Counted from the first letter of the stretch, positions 51,212-59,959 are shown. The stretch is 64,000 nucleotides of DNA from Palsa-504 sp963744005 (GCA_963744005.1 CAVURU010000003.1:3224001-3288000), one strand, 5' to 3'. Notes: generated by a model not told the origin, from the letters alone. Numbers and translations are program-made.

Positions 51212-51817
51212 TCAAGGGCGAAGGCCGGCCAGCATGCGGTCCAGGACGACGCCCAGCTCGGCCCGGGTCTGGGCGGGCTCCGCCGAGCGCGCGATGGCCA
51301 GGCTGGCCTCGGTCAGCATGGCGATGAGCAGCCGGGCCAGGGCCCGCACCGGCACATCCTGCAGATCCCCGGCCTGCACGCAGCGGCTGAGCCATTCCTC
51401 CAGGATGCCCCGCCCGTACTGCTCGACGAGTTCCTCCCAGGCATCCGAGCCGAGCACCCGCGGCCCGTCGACCAGGACGATCCGCTGGAAGTCCCCGTCC
51501 ACGCAGACGTCGAGGAAGGCGGAGATGCCGCCCGCGATCTCGGCCAGCGGGGAGGGGGCCTCGGAGGCGAGCTGCTCGTCGATCAGCCGCTGGGCCACGG
51601 ACCCGGCGGCCTCGGCCATGACGGCCCGGAACAGGTCCGCCTTGTCGTGAAAGTGGTGGTAAAGCGCCCCGCGGGTGACCCGCGCGTCAGTTACGATCTG
51701 CTCGGTTCCGGTGGCATCATAGCCCTGAACTGCGAAAAGACGCCGGGCCGAGGCAACCAGCGCGGCCCGCGTATCCGAGGCGTGCTCGGCCCGGCGTGGT
51801 TGCGGTCTCGCTGGCAT
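51212..51817 (-). CDS. TetR-family regulator
   Basis: A 201-residue repressor: RAALVASARRLFAVQGYDAT, EQIVTDARVTRGALYHHFHD, a well-formed TetR helix-turn-helix, with a TetR_C-like ligand domain ending ELGVVLDRMLAGLRP. ATG 51817 (MPARPQP) is used, because the ATG at 51835 lies in the palindromic operator. It is divergent from hpnH and probably represses it and itself. Confidence 0.8.
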   Translation of the reverse strand: MPARPQPRRAEHASDTRAALVASARRLFAVQGYDATGTEQIVTDARVTRGALYHHFHDKADLFRAVMAEAAGSVAQRLIDEQLASEAPSPLAEIAGGISAFLDVCVDGDFQRIVLVDGPRVLGSDAWEELVEQYGRGILEEWLSRCVQAGDLQDVPVRALARLLIAMLTEASLAIARSAEPAQTRAELGVVLDRMLAGLRP

Positions 51818-51831
51818 GCATACATCATGAG

Positions 51832-51848
51832 ACATACAAGCTGTATGT
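51832..51848. promoter_or_regulatory. Palindromic TetR operator before hpnH
   Basis: ACATACAAGCTGTATGT, seven-base perfect arms around AGC, lies between the divergent TetR and hpnH starts. It is the expected size for one TetR dimer. Confidence 0.65.
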
Positions 51849-51911
51849 TCCAGACAGCGTGCATGACAGGGCGCCACGCGCCCGTGCGGGGAGTAACGGA
51901 GGCGGGAACTC

Positions 51912-52913
51912 ATGGCCATGCCAGTTCACCTGACGGTGAAGCTCGGAACGTACCTGATGAAGCAGAAGATCAAGCGGGTCGAGAAGTACCCGCTGATCAT
52001 GGAGCTCGAGCCGCTGTTCGCCTGCAACCTCAAGTGCGCGGGCTGCGGCAAGATCCAGCACCCGGCGTCGATCCTGAAGCAGCGCATGCCGGTCGAGCGG
52101 GCGGTCGCGGCGGTCGAGGAGTGCGGCGCGCCGATGGTGTCGATCGCCGGCGGTGAGCCCCTCATGCACCCGCAGATCCACGTGATCACCGAGGAGCTGC
52201 TCAAGCGCAAGAAGTTCGTGGTGCTGTGCACCAACGCCATCCTGCTGCCCAAGCACATCGACAAGTTCAAGCCGAACAAGAACTTCGCCTGGATGGTGCA
52301 CCTGGACGGCATCGGCGAGAAGCACGACGAGGCGGTGTCCAAGGAAGGCGTCTTCGACCAGGCCGTGGCGGCGATCAAGCTGGCCAAGCAGAAGGGCTTC
52401 CAGGTCTACACGAACACCACGGTGTTCAACACCGACACCCCGCAGGACCTGATCGCCACCCTGGACTACATCAACAACGAGCTCGGGGTGGACCGGCTGG
52501 AGATCGCGCCCGGGTTCGCCTACGGCAAGGCGCCCGACCAGGACCGGTTCCTGGGCGTGACGCAGACCCGCGAGCTGTTCAGCGAGGCGTTCGCCGAGGG
52601 CCGCCGGAAGAAGTGGCGCTTCAACCACTCCCAGCTGTACTTGGACTTCCTGGAGGGCAAGGCCGACTTCCAGTGCACCCCGTGGGGCGTCCCGCTGTAC
52701 TGCCTCAAGGGCTGGCAGAAGCCGTGCTACCTGCTCGACGACGGCTACGCCGAGACCTGGCAGGAACTGCTGGAGACCACGGACTGGGACAGCTTCGGCC
52801 GCGGCAAGGACCCGCGCTGCGACAACTGCATGGCGCACTGCGGTTACGAGCCGACCGCGGTGCTGGCCACCATGGGGTCGCTGAAGCAGAGCCTGCGCGC
52901 CCTGGCGGGCTGA
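51912..52913 (+). CDS. hpnH: HpnH, adenosyl-hopane synthase (radical SAM)
   Basis: A 333-residue radical SAM enzyme with the 4Fe-4S motif CNLKCAGC (Cys38, Cys42, Cys45), SIAGGEPLMHPQIHVI for SAM binding, and the C-terminal Cys set CTPWGVPLYCLKGWQKPCYL and CDNCMAHCGYEPTA. HpnH adds 5'-deoxyadenosine to diploptene as the first step toward bacteriohopanepolyols. ATG 51912 follows GGAGG. No squalene-hopene cyclase or other hpn gene is nearby, so the pathway must be split. Expression is probably under the divergent TetR. Confidence 0.9.
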   Translation: MAMPVHLTVKLGTYLMKQKIKRVEKYPLIMELEPLFACNLKCAGCGKIQHPASILKQRMPVERAVAAVEECGAPMVSIAGGEPLMHPQIHVITEELLKRKKFVVLCTNAILLPKHIDKFKPNKNFAWMVHLDGIGEKHDEAVSKEGVFDQAVAAIKLAKQKGFQVYTNTTVFNTDTPQDLIATLDYINNELGVDRLEIAPGFAYGKAPDQDRFLGVTQTRELFSEAFAEGRRKKWRFNHSQLYLDFLEGKADFQCTPWGVPLYCLKGWQKPCYLLDDGYAETWQELLETTDWDSFGRGKDPRCDNCMAHCGYEPTAVLATMGSLKQSLRALAG

Positions 52914-53110
52914 CAGCCGGCCGGCGAGCACGAGGCCCGGTCCGTTCGGCCAGATACTCCAGAGCCGGACGGGCCGGGCTTTCCGCTGTCCGCGGCCGGT
53001 CCGCCGCGCCGGCGGTCGGCAGCACGTCGCGGCGCACGTACTGTGAGGGCAGGCACCGCAGGACCTGCCGCCGACCGCGGCCCGCGGCCGCGGCGCCTGG
53101 TCGAGAAAAG

Positions 53111-54123
53111 GTGCTGGCATTGGCTGCCCTGGTGATCATCCTGGTGGTACTCGTCGCGGCCGGGCTCATTGCGGCCGGCCGTTCGGTCAAGGTCGTGCAG
53201 CAGTACGAGCAGGGCATCATTTTCAGGTTCGGGCGGGTGCTGCCGGGCACGCGCAGCGCCGGGCTGCACGTGATCCGGCCGGTCGGTGACCGGATGCAGA
53301 AGATCAACATGCAGATCGTGGCCATGGAGATCCCGGCCCAGGAAGGCATCACCAAAGACAACGTGACCGTCCGGGTCGACGCCGTGATCTACTTCCGGGT
53401 CGTCGACCCCATCAAGGCCACGATCAACGTGCAGAACTACATGTTCGCCGTCTCCCAGCAGGCCCAGACCTCGCTGCGGTCGATCATCGGCCAGTCCGAG
53501 ATGGACCAGCTGCTCACCGACCGGGTCTCGGTCAACCGCGAGCTGCGCCGGGTCCTGGACGGGCCGACCGAGGGCCCGTGGGGTGTCCGGGTCGAGCGGG
53601 TGGAGCTCAAGGACGTGTCGCTGCCCGACAGCATGAAGCGGTCGATGTCCCGGCAGGCCGAGGCGGAGCGGGAGCGCCGGGCCCGGATCATCACCGCCGA
53701 CGGCGAGTTCCAGGCCTCCAAGCGGCTGGCCGCGGCGGCCAACGTCATGGCCCGGGACCCGGCCGCGCTGCAGCTGCGGCTGCTGCAGACGGTGGTCGAG
53801 GTGGCCGCGGAGAAGAACAGCACGCTGGTCATGCCGGTCCCGGTCGAGCTGCTCCGGTTCTTCGACCGGGCCACATCGACGATACCGGCCGGGCCGCCGG
53901 CCCGGCCGCGAACGGGAAGCCGGCCGAGGATCCGGCCCCCGCCGTGGCGCCCGGTGACGCAGACGCGGGCGCGCTCGAGGCCGGGCCGGCGGCGCCGGCG
54001 CAGAGCCCGCCCGCCATCTTCGCCGACCTGGCTGAAGCGGGACACGTGGTCAAAGCCCTCCTGACCGGCCCCGAGGCCGGCCCGGGGGACGCCGCACCCG
54101 ACGAAGAGCACGAGCCGGCGTAA
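53111..54123 (+). CDS. SPFH/band 7 (stomatin-like) membrane protein with C-terminal frameshift
   Basis: An N-terminal membrane anchor (LAALVIILVVLVAAGLIAAG) is followed by a slipin/stomatin domain: VVQQYEQGIIFRFGRVLPGT, GITKDNVTVRVDAVIYFRVV, SLRSIIGQSEMDQLLTDR and a helical AEAERERRARIITADGEFQA. After DR near 53870 the reading moves to another frame with an acidic Ala/Pro-rich tail ending EEHEPA; adding one base gives 338 codons. Such proteins scaffold membrane microdomains. Its position after hpnH suits a hopanoid-rich domain link (inference). TTG 53120 is an alternative start. Confidence 0.72.
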
Positions 54124-54156
54124 CCTGGCCGAAACCTCTCACCGGGATGATGAACC

Positions 54157-54983
54157 ATGGAAACGCGCCGGATCCTGATCGGGTGCGACTTCAGCTATGC
54201 CGCCGCGGTCAGCACGCCGGTGATCTTCCAGGTTCAGCCGGCTGAATCCGCGGACCTCTCGGTCGAAGGCGCGCGCCGGACATCCGAGCCGGCCATGGGC
54301 ATCCGCGGCTACACCGACCTGTACGGCAACCCGTGCCTGCGCACCGTGCTGCCCGCGGCCGGTCCAGCTTCGGTTACCAGGCGGTGGCCGTGGTCCCGGA
54401 CCGGCCCGAAGACGCGGACGAGGACGCACCCGAGCTGGCCCCGGACGCGCTGCCGGATGACACGCTGATCTACACCCTGCCCAGCCGGTACTGCCTGCCC
54501 GACGTGCTCGGCGACGAGGCCTGGTCCCGGTTCGGCGGGCTGGCCCCCGGCTACCGGCGGGTGCAGGCCATCTGCGACCACGTGCACAGCCACCTGACCT
54601 TCTCCTACGGCAGCACGACGGCGCTGGCCAGCGCGGCCGACGTCAACCGGACCCGGATGGGGGTCTGCCGGGACTTCACCCACCTGGCCGTGACGTTCTG
54701 CCGGGCGCTGAACGTCCCGGCCCGGTACGTGTTCGGCTACCTGCCCGACCTCGACGTGCCGCCGGACCCGGCGCCGATGGACTTCGCGGCCTGGATGGAA
54801 GTGTGGCTGGGCGACCGGTGGTGGACGTTCGATCCGCGCAACAACACCCGGCGCAAGGGACGTATCGTGATCGGCCGGGGGCGGGACGCCTCCGACGTGG
54901 CCATGGCCACGACCTTCGGCGGGCCGGTGCTGGAGTCGATGACCGTCCGGGCGGAGGAAGACCTGGCCGGGGAGGGAGCCTGA
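54157..54983 (+). CDS. Transglutaminase-like protein, catalytic His replaced, one frameshift
   Basis: The N-terminal beta domain (RRILIGCDFSYAAAVSTPVI) and the core (RVQAICDHVHSHLTFSYG, NRTRMGVCRDFTHLAVTFCR, ARYVFGYLPDL, WWTFDPRNNTRRKGRI) join by adding one base near 54360, giving 276 codons. The catalytic Cys is present (GVCRDF). The segment that normally reads DFHAW reads DFAAWMEVW, so the catalytic His is Ala and the Asp is kept. Activity is doubtful; a scaffold or regulatory role for the next gene is possible. Its stop overlaps the next start. Confidence 0.75.
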
Positions 54984-55885
54984 TGATGCTCGACCCGTCG
55001 GTGCTGGCGGCTCCGGTGCTCGACCACCGGGCCCTGGACCTAGCCGCGGCGCGGCGGGTCCGCTACGTCCTGGAGCAGAGCTTCCGGTACGAGTACGACG
55101 CGCCGGTGCGGTCGCTGCGGCAGCGGCTGGTCATCGTCCCGCCGCCCCGGCACGGCAACCAGTACCTGCGGGCGCACCGTCTCGAGGTGACCGGCGCGAC
55201 CGCGCAGCGCCGTCTGCGCCGGGACGCGGCCGGCAACGTGGTGGCCCGGCTGCGGGCGGACCGGGTGCCGCAGGCCATCGAGTTCCGGCTGGCCGCGGTG
55301 CTGGAGCGGATCCGCGACGACGGGCCCGTAGTGCTGCCGGAAGAGACGCTCCTGCACCCGCGGATGCTGCGGCCGACCAGGCTCACGGCGGCCGATGAGC
55401 GGCTGCGGGCCATGGCGGCCGACGTCCTCCCGTCCCCGCCTGCCACGGCGGCCGCCGGCCCGGAGGAGACCGCCGAGCTGGCCTGCTCGGCGGTGCACGG
55501 CGCGCTGAGCTATCAGTACGGAATCACGTCGGTGGCCACCACGGCGGCCGAGGCGCTGGCCGCCGGGCACGGCGTGTGCCAGGACTTCGCGCACGTGATG
55601 CTGGCGCTGTGCCATCTGCTCCGGCTGCCCGCCCGGTACGTGTCGGGACACCTGGTCGGCCAGGGCGGCACGCACGCCTGGGTGGAGGTCATCGTGCCGC
55701 GGGCCGGGCACGCCGAGGCGGTGGCCTTCGACCCGTGCAACGGCCGCCGGGCCGACGGCCGGTACGTCACCATCGCGACCGGCCGGGACTATGCCGACGT
55801 GGCCCCGACGTCCGGCTCCTACCAGGGCACGGGCCGGGGCAGGCTGACGGCCGCCCGCCGGGTGGGCATCCTCGACGCGGCCTGA
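54983..55885 (+). CDS. Transglutaminase-like cysteine protease family protein
   Basis: A 300-residue protein: the N-terminal bacterial transglutaminase domain (LEQSFRYEYDAPVRSLRQRL, NQYLRAHRLEVTGATAQRRL) and the catalytic domain with AAGHGVCQDFAHVMLALCHL, ARYVSGHLVGQGGTHAWVEV and AFDPCNGR. Cys, His and Asp of the triad are all visible, in contrast to the upstream paralogue. The ATG at 54983 overlaps the previous stop (TGATG), so the two are coexpressed. The family includes peptidases and ligases; the reaction here is unknown. Confidence 0.8.
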   Translation: MMLDPSVLAAPVLDHRALDLAAARRVRYVLEQSFRYEYDAPVRSLRQRLVIVPPPRHGNQYLRAHRLEVTGATAQRRLRRDAAGNVVARLRADRVPQAIEFRLAAVLERIRDDGPVVLPEETLLHPRMLRPTRLTAADERLRAMAADVLPSPPATAAAGPEETAELACSAVHGALSYQYGITSVATTAAEALAAGHGVCQDFAHVMLALCHLLRLPARYVSGHLVGQGGTHAWVEVIVPRAGHAEAVAFDPCNGRRADGRYVTIATGRDYADVAPTSGSYQGTGRGRLTAARRVGILDAA

Positions 55886-56113
55886 CGCCCCCAGGTGCGG
55901 GCCCAGGGCCCGGTACCGGCCCGCCTGGCCGGTCGCGCCTGGCCTAGGCCGGCGCCCGCGCTCGCCTGGGCACGCTATTTTAAATCCGGAATACGGAATC
56001 TCAGGAAACGTATTCAGTAATGCACTCTGGCCGCGTGCCCGTGGCCCGGGTTAATCCGGCCGCTCACTAACGAAGCGGCCCGGATTTCCTGGCGGCGCAT
56101 TATTTGCTTAAGA

Positions 56114-56164
56114 GCAATTGCCGAACAGCAATTGTCCAGTCGCAATTGCCTTGGGGCAAAGGGT
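56114..56164. promoter_or_regulatory. 14-bp-phased GCAATTGCC array, copy B
   Basis: GCAATTGCC at 56114, GCAATTGTC at 56128, GCAATTGCC at 56142 and the derived GCAAAGGGT at 56156, each exactly 14 bases apart. The last touches the -35 TTGACA at 56164. Upstream, the motif GGAATACGGAATCTCA (55987-56002) recurs before copy C. The remaining gap after 55885 shows nothing else. Confidence 0.78.
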
Positions 56165-56468
56165 TGACATTCAACCCCGGTACATCCAACAATGCCGTTA
56201 ACGCCGATGTAACAGCTGTGGAAGTGTCCCGACCAGGAGATATAAGCCTGGGATTTCGTGACGGCTTTGTGGCCGTCACGCCCACGGCAACGGCAACGAT
56301 GCCGACGCCGCCCTGAGCACTGGCCTGCGCCGACCCCTGCGCACGCCTGCGCTTTACCGTCCGCATCGCCGATTCCGACCGAGCATCTGAGGTTGTCGTT
56401 CAGCACAGCGGCCAAGACGCCGCATTTCCACCATCCCCTGATACCGGATGGCAGCAAGGAGAACAGCA
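56164..56468 (+). promoter_or_regulatory. Promoter and structured leader of MFS copy B
   Basis: -35 TTGACA (56164-56169), 18-base spacer, -10 AACAAT (56188-56193), then a leader of about 270 bases. Hairpin 1 pairs CCAGG (56233) with CCTGG (56247). Hairpin 2 pairs CGTGACGGC (56257-56265) with GCCGTCACG (56272-56280). Both recur in copy C with changed loops. No known riboswitch class is recognised. Confidence 0.6.
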
Positions 56469-57878
56469 ATGGCACAAGAGACCTCGGGAACAGGGGCCGC
56501 CAGCGGCACCCTGGTCATTCCCGGCGAGATGGCGGCCCGGGTCGACCGCCTGCCGATGAGCTTCATGGCCTGGGAGATCTGCCTGATCGTCCAGGTCGGC
56601 TGGGCCATGTCGGCGTCCACGGACGGGATCGCGGCCCGGCTCTACCCGTTCATCTGGCTGCCGGCCAAGGCCGTCACGCACTCGCAGTACGACGTGCTGT
56701 ACGCGCTGCAGGCCGGGATCAGCATCCTGGTCGGCGGCTACGCGCTGGGCTGGCTGGCCGACAAGATCGGCCGCCGCAAGGCGCTCATCCTGTCCTCGGT
56801 GCTGGCCGCCGTGTTCATCTGGCCGTTCGGCTACGTGACCAACTACCCGGCGCTGATCGTGCTGTCGGTCTTCGACACCCTCGGCTTCGCCGGGTACCTG
56901 GCCATCAACGTGGTCTACATGAGCGAGATCATGGGCCCGAGCTGGCGGCGGCGCGTCATGCTGCCCAGCCAGACCCTGTGCATCTTCCTGCTCTTCGTGG
57001 TCGTGGGCGGCATCCTGCCGCACTACTGGTTCCCGGCCCACTACCGGACGTTCCTGTGGTTCCTGGCCGCCGCGAACCTGGTCATCGCGGTCGCGCTGTA
57101 CTTCCGGATGCCGGAGTCGCCGCGCTGGCTGGAGGCCCGGGAGCAGCGTGACGAGGCCCGCAAGGTCACCGAGATGATGGAACGGCGGGTCAGCAAGAAC
57201 GGCGCCGTCACCCTGCCCGAGCCGGACCTGCGGCCGTACGAGGTGGTGGCCGAGGAGAAGACCAACTGGCTGGCGCCGTTCGGCAGGCAGTACGTGTTCG
57301 TCACGGTGTTCCTGCTGGTGGTCATGGCCCTCGGTTACGCCGGCATCGTCTACGGCGGGGCGAGCCAGATCATCCTGCTGCTGGTCGGCCAGGGCGGTTA
57401 CAGCGCCGGCTTCATCTTCGCCATGACGGCGTGGGCGGGCGTGATCGCCACCGTGCTGTACGTGCTCAACGCGTTCATCGGGGACCGGCTCGAACGCAGA
57501 TGGACGCAGCTCATCGGCGCGGTCTGCTTCGCGGCCGGCTACTTCCTGATGTGGAAGGACGTGCACAGCAGCGTGGCCGTGTACATCGGCTACGCCCTGG
57601 GCAACATCGGCGTGGTGCTGTGGCTGTGGAGCATGTACGTGTACATCCCGCAGAACTACCCGACCAGGATGCGGGCGCTGGGCACCGGCTGGACCGACGG
57701 CGTCGGGCACCTGGGGGCCTGGGGCGGCGTGCTGATCGCCGGCGCGGTGTTCAACCTGGCCGCGCCGAGCGGGTTCATCCTGTTCGTCACCCTCCCGTGC
57801 GCCCTGCTGCCGGGCATCCTGATCGCCATCTTCGGCAAGAACCAGCGCGACCGGACGCTGGAAGAACTGGCCCACTAG
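56469..57878 (+). CDS. MFS transporter, copy B
   Basis: A 469-residue transporter, starting MAQETSGTGAASGTLVIPGE, nearly identical in layout to copy C. Motif A GWLADKIGRRKALI, helix GYVTNYPALIVLSVFDTLGF, loop MPESPRWLEAREQRDEARKV, late segment TRMRALGTGWTDGVGHLGAW. ATG 56469 has AAGGAG at 8 bases; the seven codons upstream belong to the leader. The central cytoplasmic loop and ESPRWL suggest a sugar-porter-like solute:proton symporter. Substrate unknown; regulated through the phased array and leader. Confidence 0.82.
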   Translation: MAQETSGTGAASGTLVIPGEMAARVDRLPMSFMAWEICLIVQVGWAMSASTDGIAARLYPFIWLPAKAVTHSQYDVLYALQAGISILVGGYALGWLADKIGRRKALILSSVLAAVFIWPFGYVTNYPALIVLSVFDTLGFAGYLAINVVYMSEIMGPSWRRRVMLPSQTLCIFLLFVVVGGILPHYWFPAHYRTFLWFLAAANLVIAVALYFRMPESPRWLEAREQRDEARKVTEMMERRVSKNGAVTLPEPDLRPYEVVAEEKTNWLAPFGRQYVFVTVFLLVVMALGYAGIVYGGASQIILLLVGQGGYSAGFIFAMTAWAGVIATVLYVLNAFIGDRLERRWTQLIGAVCFAAGYFLMWKDVHSSVAVYIGYALGNIGVVLWLWSMYVYIPQNYPTRMRALGTGWTDGVGHLGAWGGVLIAGAVFNLAAPSGFILFVTLPCALLPGILIAIFGKNQRDRTLEELAH

Positions 57879-57881
57879 CCG

Positions 57882-57958
57882 CTGGGCCGCCGGCTTGTTG
57901 GGCCGCCGGCTCTTCTCGAGGTGTCTCCGGCCGCCCCAGGGTGTCACCGGCGGCCCAG
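57882..57958 (+). promoter_or_regulatory. 3' inverted element of MFS copy B
   Basis: CTGGGCCGCCGG (57882-57893) pairs perfectly with CCGGCGGCCCAG (57947-57958). The enclosed sequence carries GAGGTGTCTCCGG and GGTGTCACCGG, as after copies A and C. It may be an RNA stability element. Confidence 0.6.
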
Positions 57959-57967
57959 CCCAGGCAA

Positions 57968-58001
57968 GCGGCCCCCCGCTCAGCGCAGCGCGGGGGGCCG
58001 C
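57968..58001 (+). terminator. Terminator after MFS copy B
   Basis: GCGGCCCCCCGC and GCGGGGGGCCGC form a 12-base stem around TCAGCGCAGC. A near-identical hairpin follows copy C. Confidence 0.8.
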
Positions 58002-58136
58002 CTTGCTGTTCGCGCGGCGAGGGCCGCCGGGCCACGGGCACGGTCATCAAACTTGGAATACGGAATTTCAAAGTGTGTTCTTGATTGTCTTATACGCGGG
58101 CGATAGGGCGCGCTACGCCGCCCCGCGCCCGGGGAA

Positions 58137-58215
58137 ACGATTGCCGGCAAGCAATTGCCTACTGGCAATTGCTTGCCATCGATTGTCCGGGGGCAATTGC
58201 CTACGGGCAAAGGGT
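58137..58215. promoter_or_regulatory. 14-bp-phased GCAATTGCC array, copy C (longest)
   Basis: Units begin at 58137 (ACGATTGCC), 58151 (GCAATTGCC), 58165 (GCAATTGCT), 58179 (TCGATTGTC), 58193 (GCAATTGCC) and 58207 (GCAAAGGGT): six units on an exact 14-base grid, ending at the -35 TTGACA (58215). The core CAATTG is itself palindromic. Confidence 0.8.
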
Positions 58216-58546
58216 TGACATTTAACCCGGGCGCATCAAACAATGCCGTTAACGCCGATGTAACAGCTGTGGAAGTGTCCCGACCAGGAGATATGCCTGG
58301 GATTTCGTGACGGCTTCGGCCGTCACACGCCACGGCAGCGGCAACGATGCCGACGCCGCCCTGAGCGCCGGCCTGCGTCCGACCCCTGCGCAGAGTCTCG
58401 CTCGACCGCCCGCATCGCCGATCGCGACCGGCTCTCCCCCGTCAGCCACGAAATGAAGGTTGTCGTCCAGCACACCGGCCCGCGCGCCGCGTTTTCAGCG
58501 TTACCCCGCCATCCCCTGATACCGGGTGGCAGCAAGGAGAACAAGA
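58215..58546 (+). promoter_or_regulatory. Promoter and structured leader of MFS copy C
   Basis: -35 TTGACA (58215-58220), 18-base spacer, -10 AACAAT (58239-58244), leader of about 300 bases. Hairpin 1 pairs CCAGG (58284) with CCTGG (58296) and has a loop two bases shorter than in copy B. Hairpin 2 pairs GTGACGGC with GCCGTCAC (58307-58326) across a TTCG tetraloop. Stems are kept while loops change relative to copy B. Confidence 0.6.
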
Positions 58547-59956
58547 ATGGCACAAGAGACCTCGGGAACAGGGACCGCGAGCGGCACCCTGGTCATTCCC
58601 GGCGAGATGGCAGCCCGGGTCGACCGGCTGCCGATAAGCATGATGGCCTGGGAGATCTGCCTGATCGTGCAGATCGGCTGGGCGACCTCGGCCTCCACGG
58701 ACGGGATCGCGGCCCGGCTCTACCCGTTCATCTGGCTGCCGGCCAAGGCCGTCACGCACTCCCAGTACGACGTCCTGTACGCCTTCCAGGCCGGGATCAG
58801 CATCGTCATCGGCGGCTACGCCCTGGGCTGGCTGGCCGACAAGATCGGCCGCCGCAAGGCGCTCATCATCTCCTCGGTGCTGGCCGGGGCGTTCATCTGG
58901 CCGTTCGGCTACGTGACCAACTACCCGGCGCTGATCGTGCTGTCGATCTTCGACACCCTCGGCTTCGCCGGCTACCTGGCCATCAACGTGGTCTACATGA
59001 GCGAGATCATGGGCCCGAGCTGGCGGCGGCGCGTCATGCTGCCCAGCCAGACGCTGTGCATCTTCCTGCTCTTCGTCGTCCTGACCGGCATCATCCCGCA
59101 CTACATGTTCCCCGGCTCGTACCGGGCCTACCTGTGGCTGCTGGCCGGGCTGAACATCCTGGTCGCGATCTACCTGTACTTCCGGATGACGGAGTCGCCG
59201 CGCTGGCTGGAGGCGCGCGAGCGCCGCGACGAAGCCCGCCGGGTGATCGAGAAGATGGAGGCGCGGGTCAGCAAGAACGGCCGCGTCCCGCTGCCCGAGC
59301 CCGACCTGCGGCCGTATGAGGTGATGGCCGAGGAGAAGACCAGCTGGCTGGCGCCGTTCGGCAAGCAGTACATCGTCGTCACGTTCTTCCTGCTGGTGGT
59401 CATGGCCCTCGGCTACGCCGGCATCGTCTACGGCGGCGCGAGCCAGATCACCTTGTGGCTGGTCGTCAAGGGCGGCTACAGCCCGGGCTTCATCTTCGCC
59501 ATGACGGCCTGGGCAGGCGTGGTCGGCACCGTGGTCTACCTGCTCAACGCGTTCATCGGGGACCGGCTCGAGCGCAGATGGACGCAGCTCATCGGCGCGA
59601 TCGCCTTCGCCGTCGGCTACTTCCTGATGTACAAGCAGGTGCACAGCAGCGTGGCCGTGTACTTCGGCTACTCGCTGACGATCGTCGGCGTCGCCCTGTG
59701 GCTGTGGAGCATGTACGTCTACATTCCGCAGAACTACCCGACCCGGATGCGGGCCCTGGGCACCGGCTGGACCGACGGCATCGGCCACCTGGGCGCCTGG
59801 GGCGGCGTGCTGATCGCCGGAGCGCTCTACAGCGTGACCGCGCCGAACGCCTACTTCATCTTCGTCACCATCCCGTGCGCGCTGCTGCCTGGCCTGCTGA
59901 TCGCGATCTTCGGCAAGAACCAGCGCGGCCGGGCCCTCGAAGAGCTGTCTCAATAG
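58547..59956 (+). CDS. MFS transporter, copy C
   Basis: A 469-residue close paralogue of copy B, starting MAQETSGTGTASGTLVIPGE. Motif A GWLADKIGRRKALI, loop MTESPRWLEARERRDEARRV, late segment TRMRALGTGWTDGIGHLGAW. Most differences from copy B are conservative and sit in membrane helices (for example FVVLTGIIPHYMFPG against FVVVGGILPHYWFPA), which may tune substrate choice. ATG 58547 has AAGGAG upstream. It arose by tandem duplication of the whole unit, including leader and terminator. Confidence 0.82.
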   Translation: MAQETSGTGTASGTLVIPGEMAARVDRLPISMMAWEICLIVQIGWATSASTDGIAARLYPFIWLPAKAVTHSQYDVLYAFQAGISIVIGGYALGWLADKIGRRKALIISSVLAGAFIWPFGYVTNYPALIVLSIFDTLGFAGYLAINVVYMSEIMGPSWRRRVMLPSQTLCIFLLFVVLTGIIPHYMFPGSYRAYLWLLAGLNILVAIYLYFRMTESPRWLEARERRDEARRVIEKMEARVSKNGRVPLPEPDLRPYEVMAEEKTSWLAPFGKQYIVVTFFLLVVMALGYAGIVYGGASQITLWLVVKGGYSPGFIFAMTAWAGVVGTVVYLLNAFIGDRLERRWTQLIGAIAFAVGYFLMYKQVHSSVAVYFGYSLTIVGVALWLWSMYVYIPQNYPTRMRALGTGWTDGIGHLGAWGGVLIAGALYSVTAPNAYFIFVTIPCALLPGLLIAIFGKNQRGRALEELSQ

Positions 59957-59959
59957 CCG

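Noticed and set aside
56114..58201. GCAATTGCC arrays considered as CRISPR
   Set aside because: Period is only 14 bases with no 25-35 base repeats or spacers, and no cas genes. They fit operator arrays.
58442..59953. 503-codon minus-strand open frame opposite MFS copy C, and similar ones opposite copies A and B
   Set aside because: Low-complexity Asp/Gln/His/Arg composition with no motifs; shadows of the transporters.
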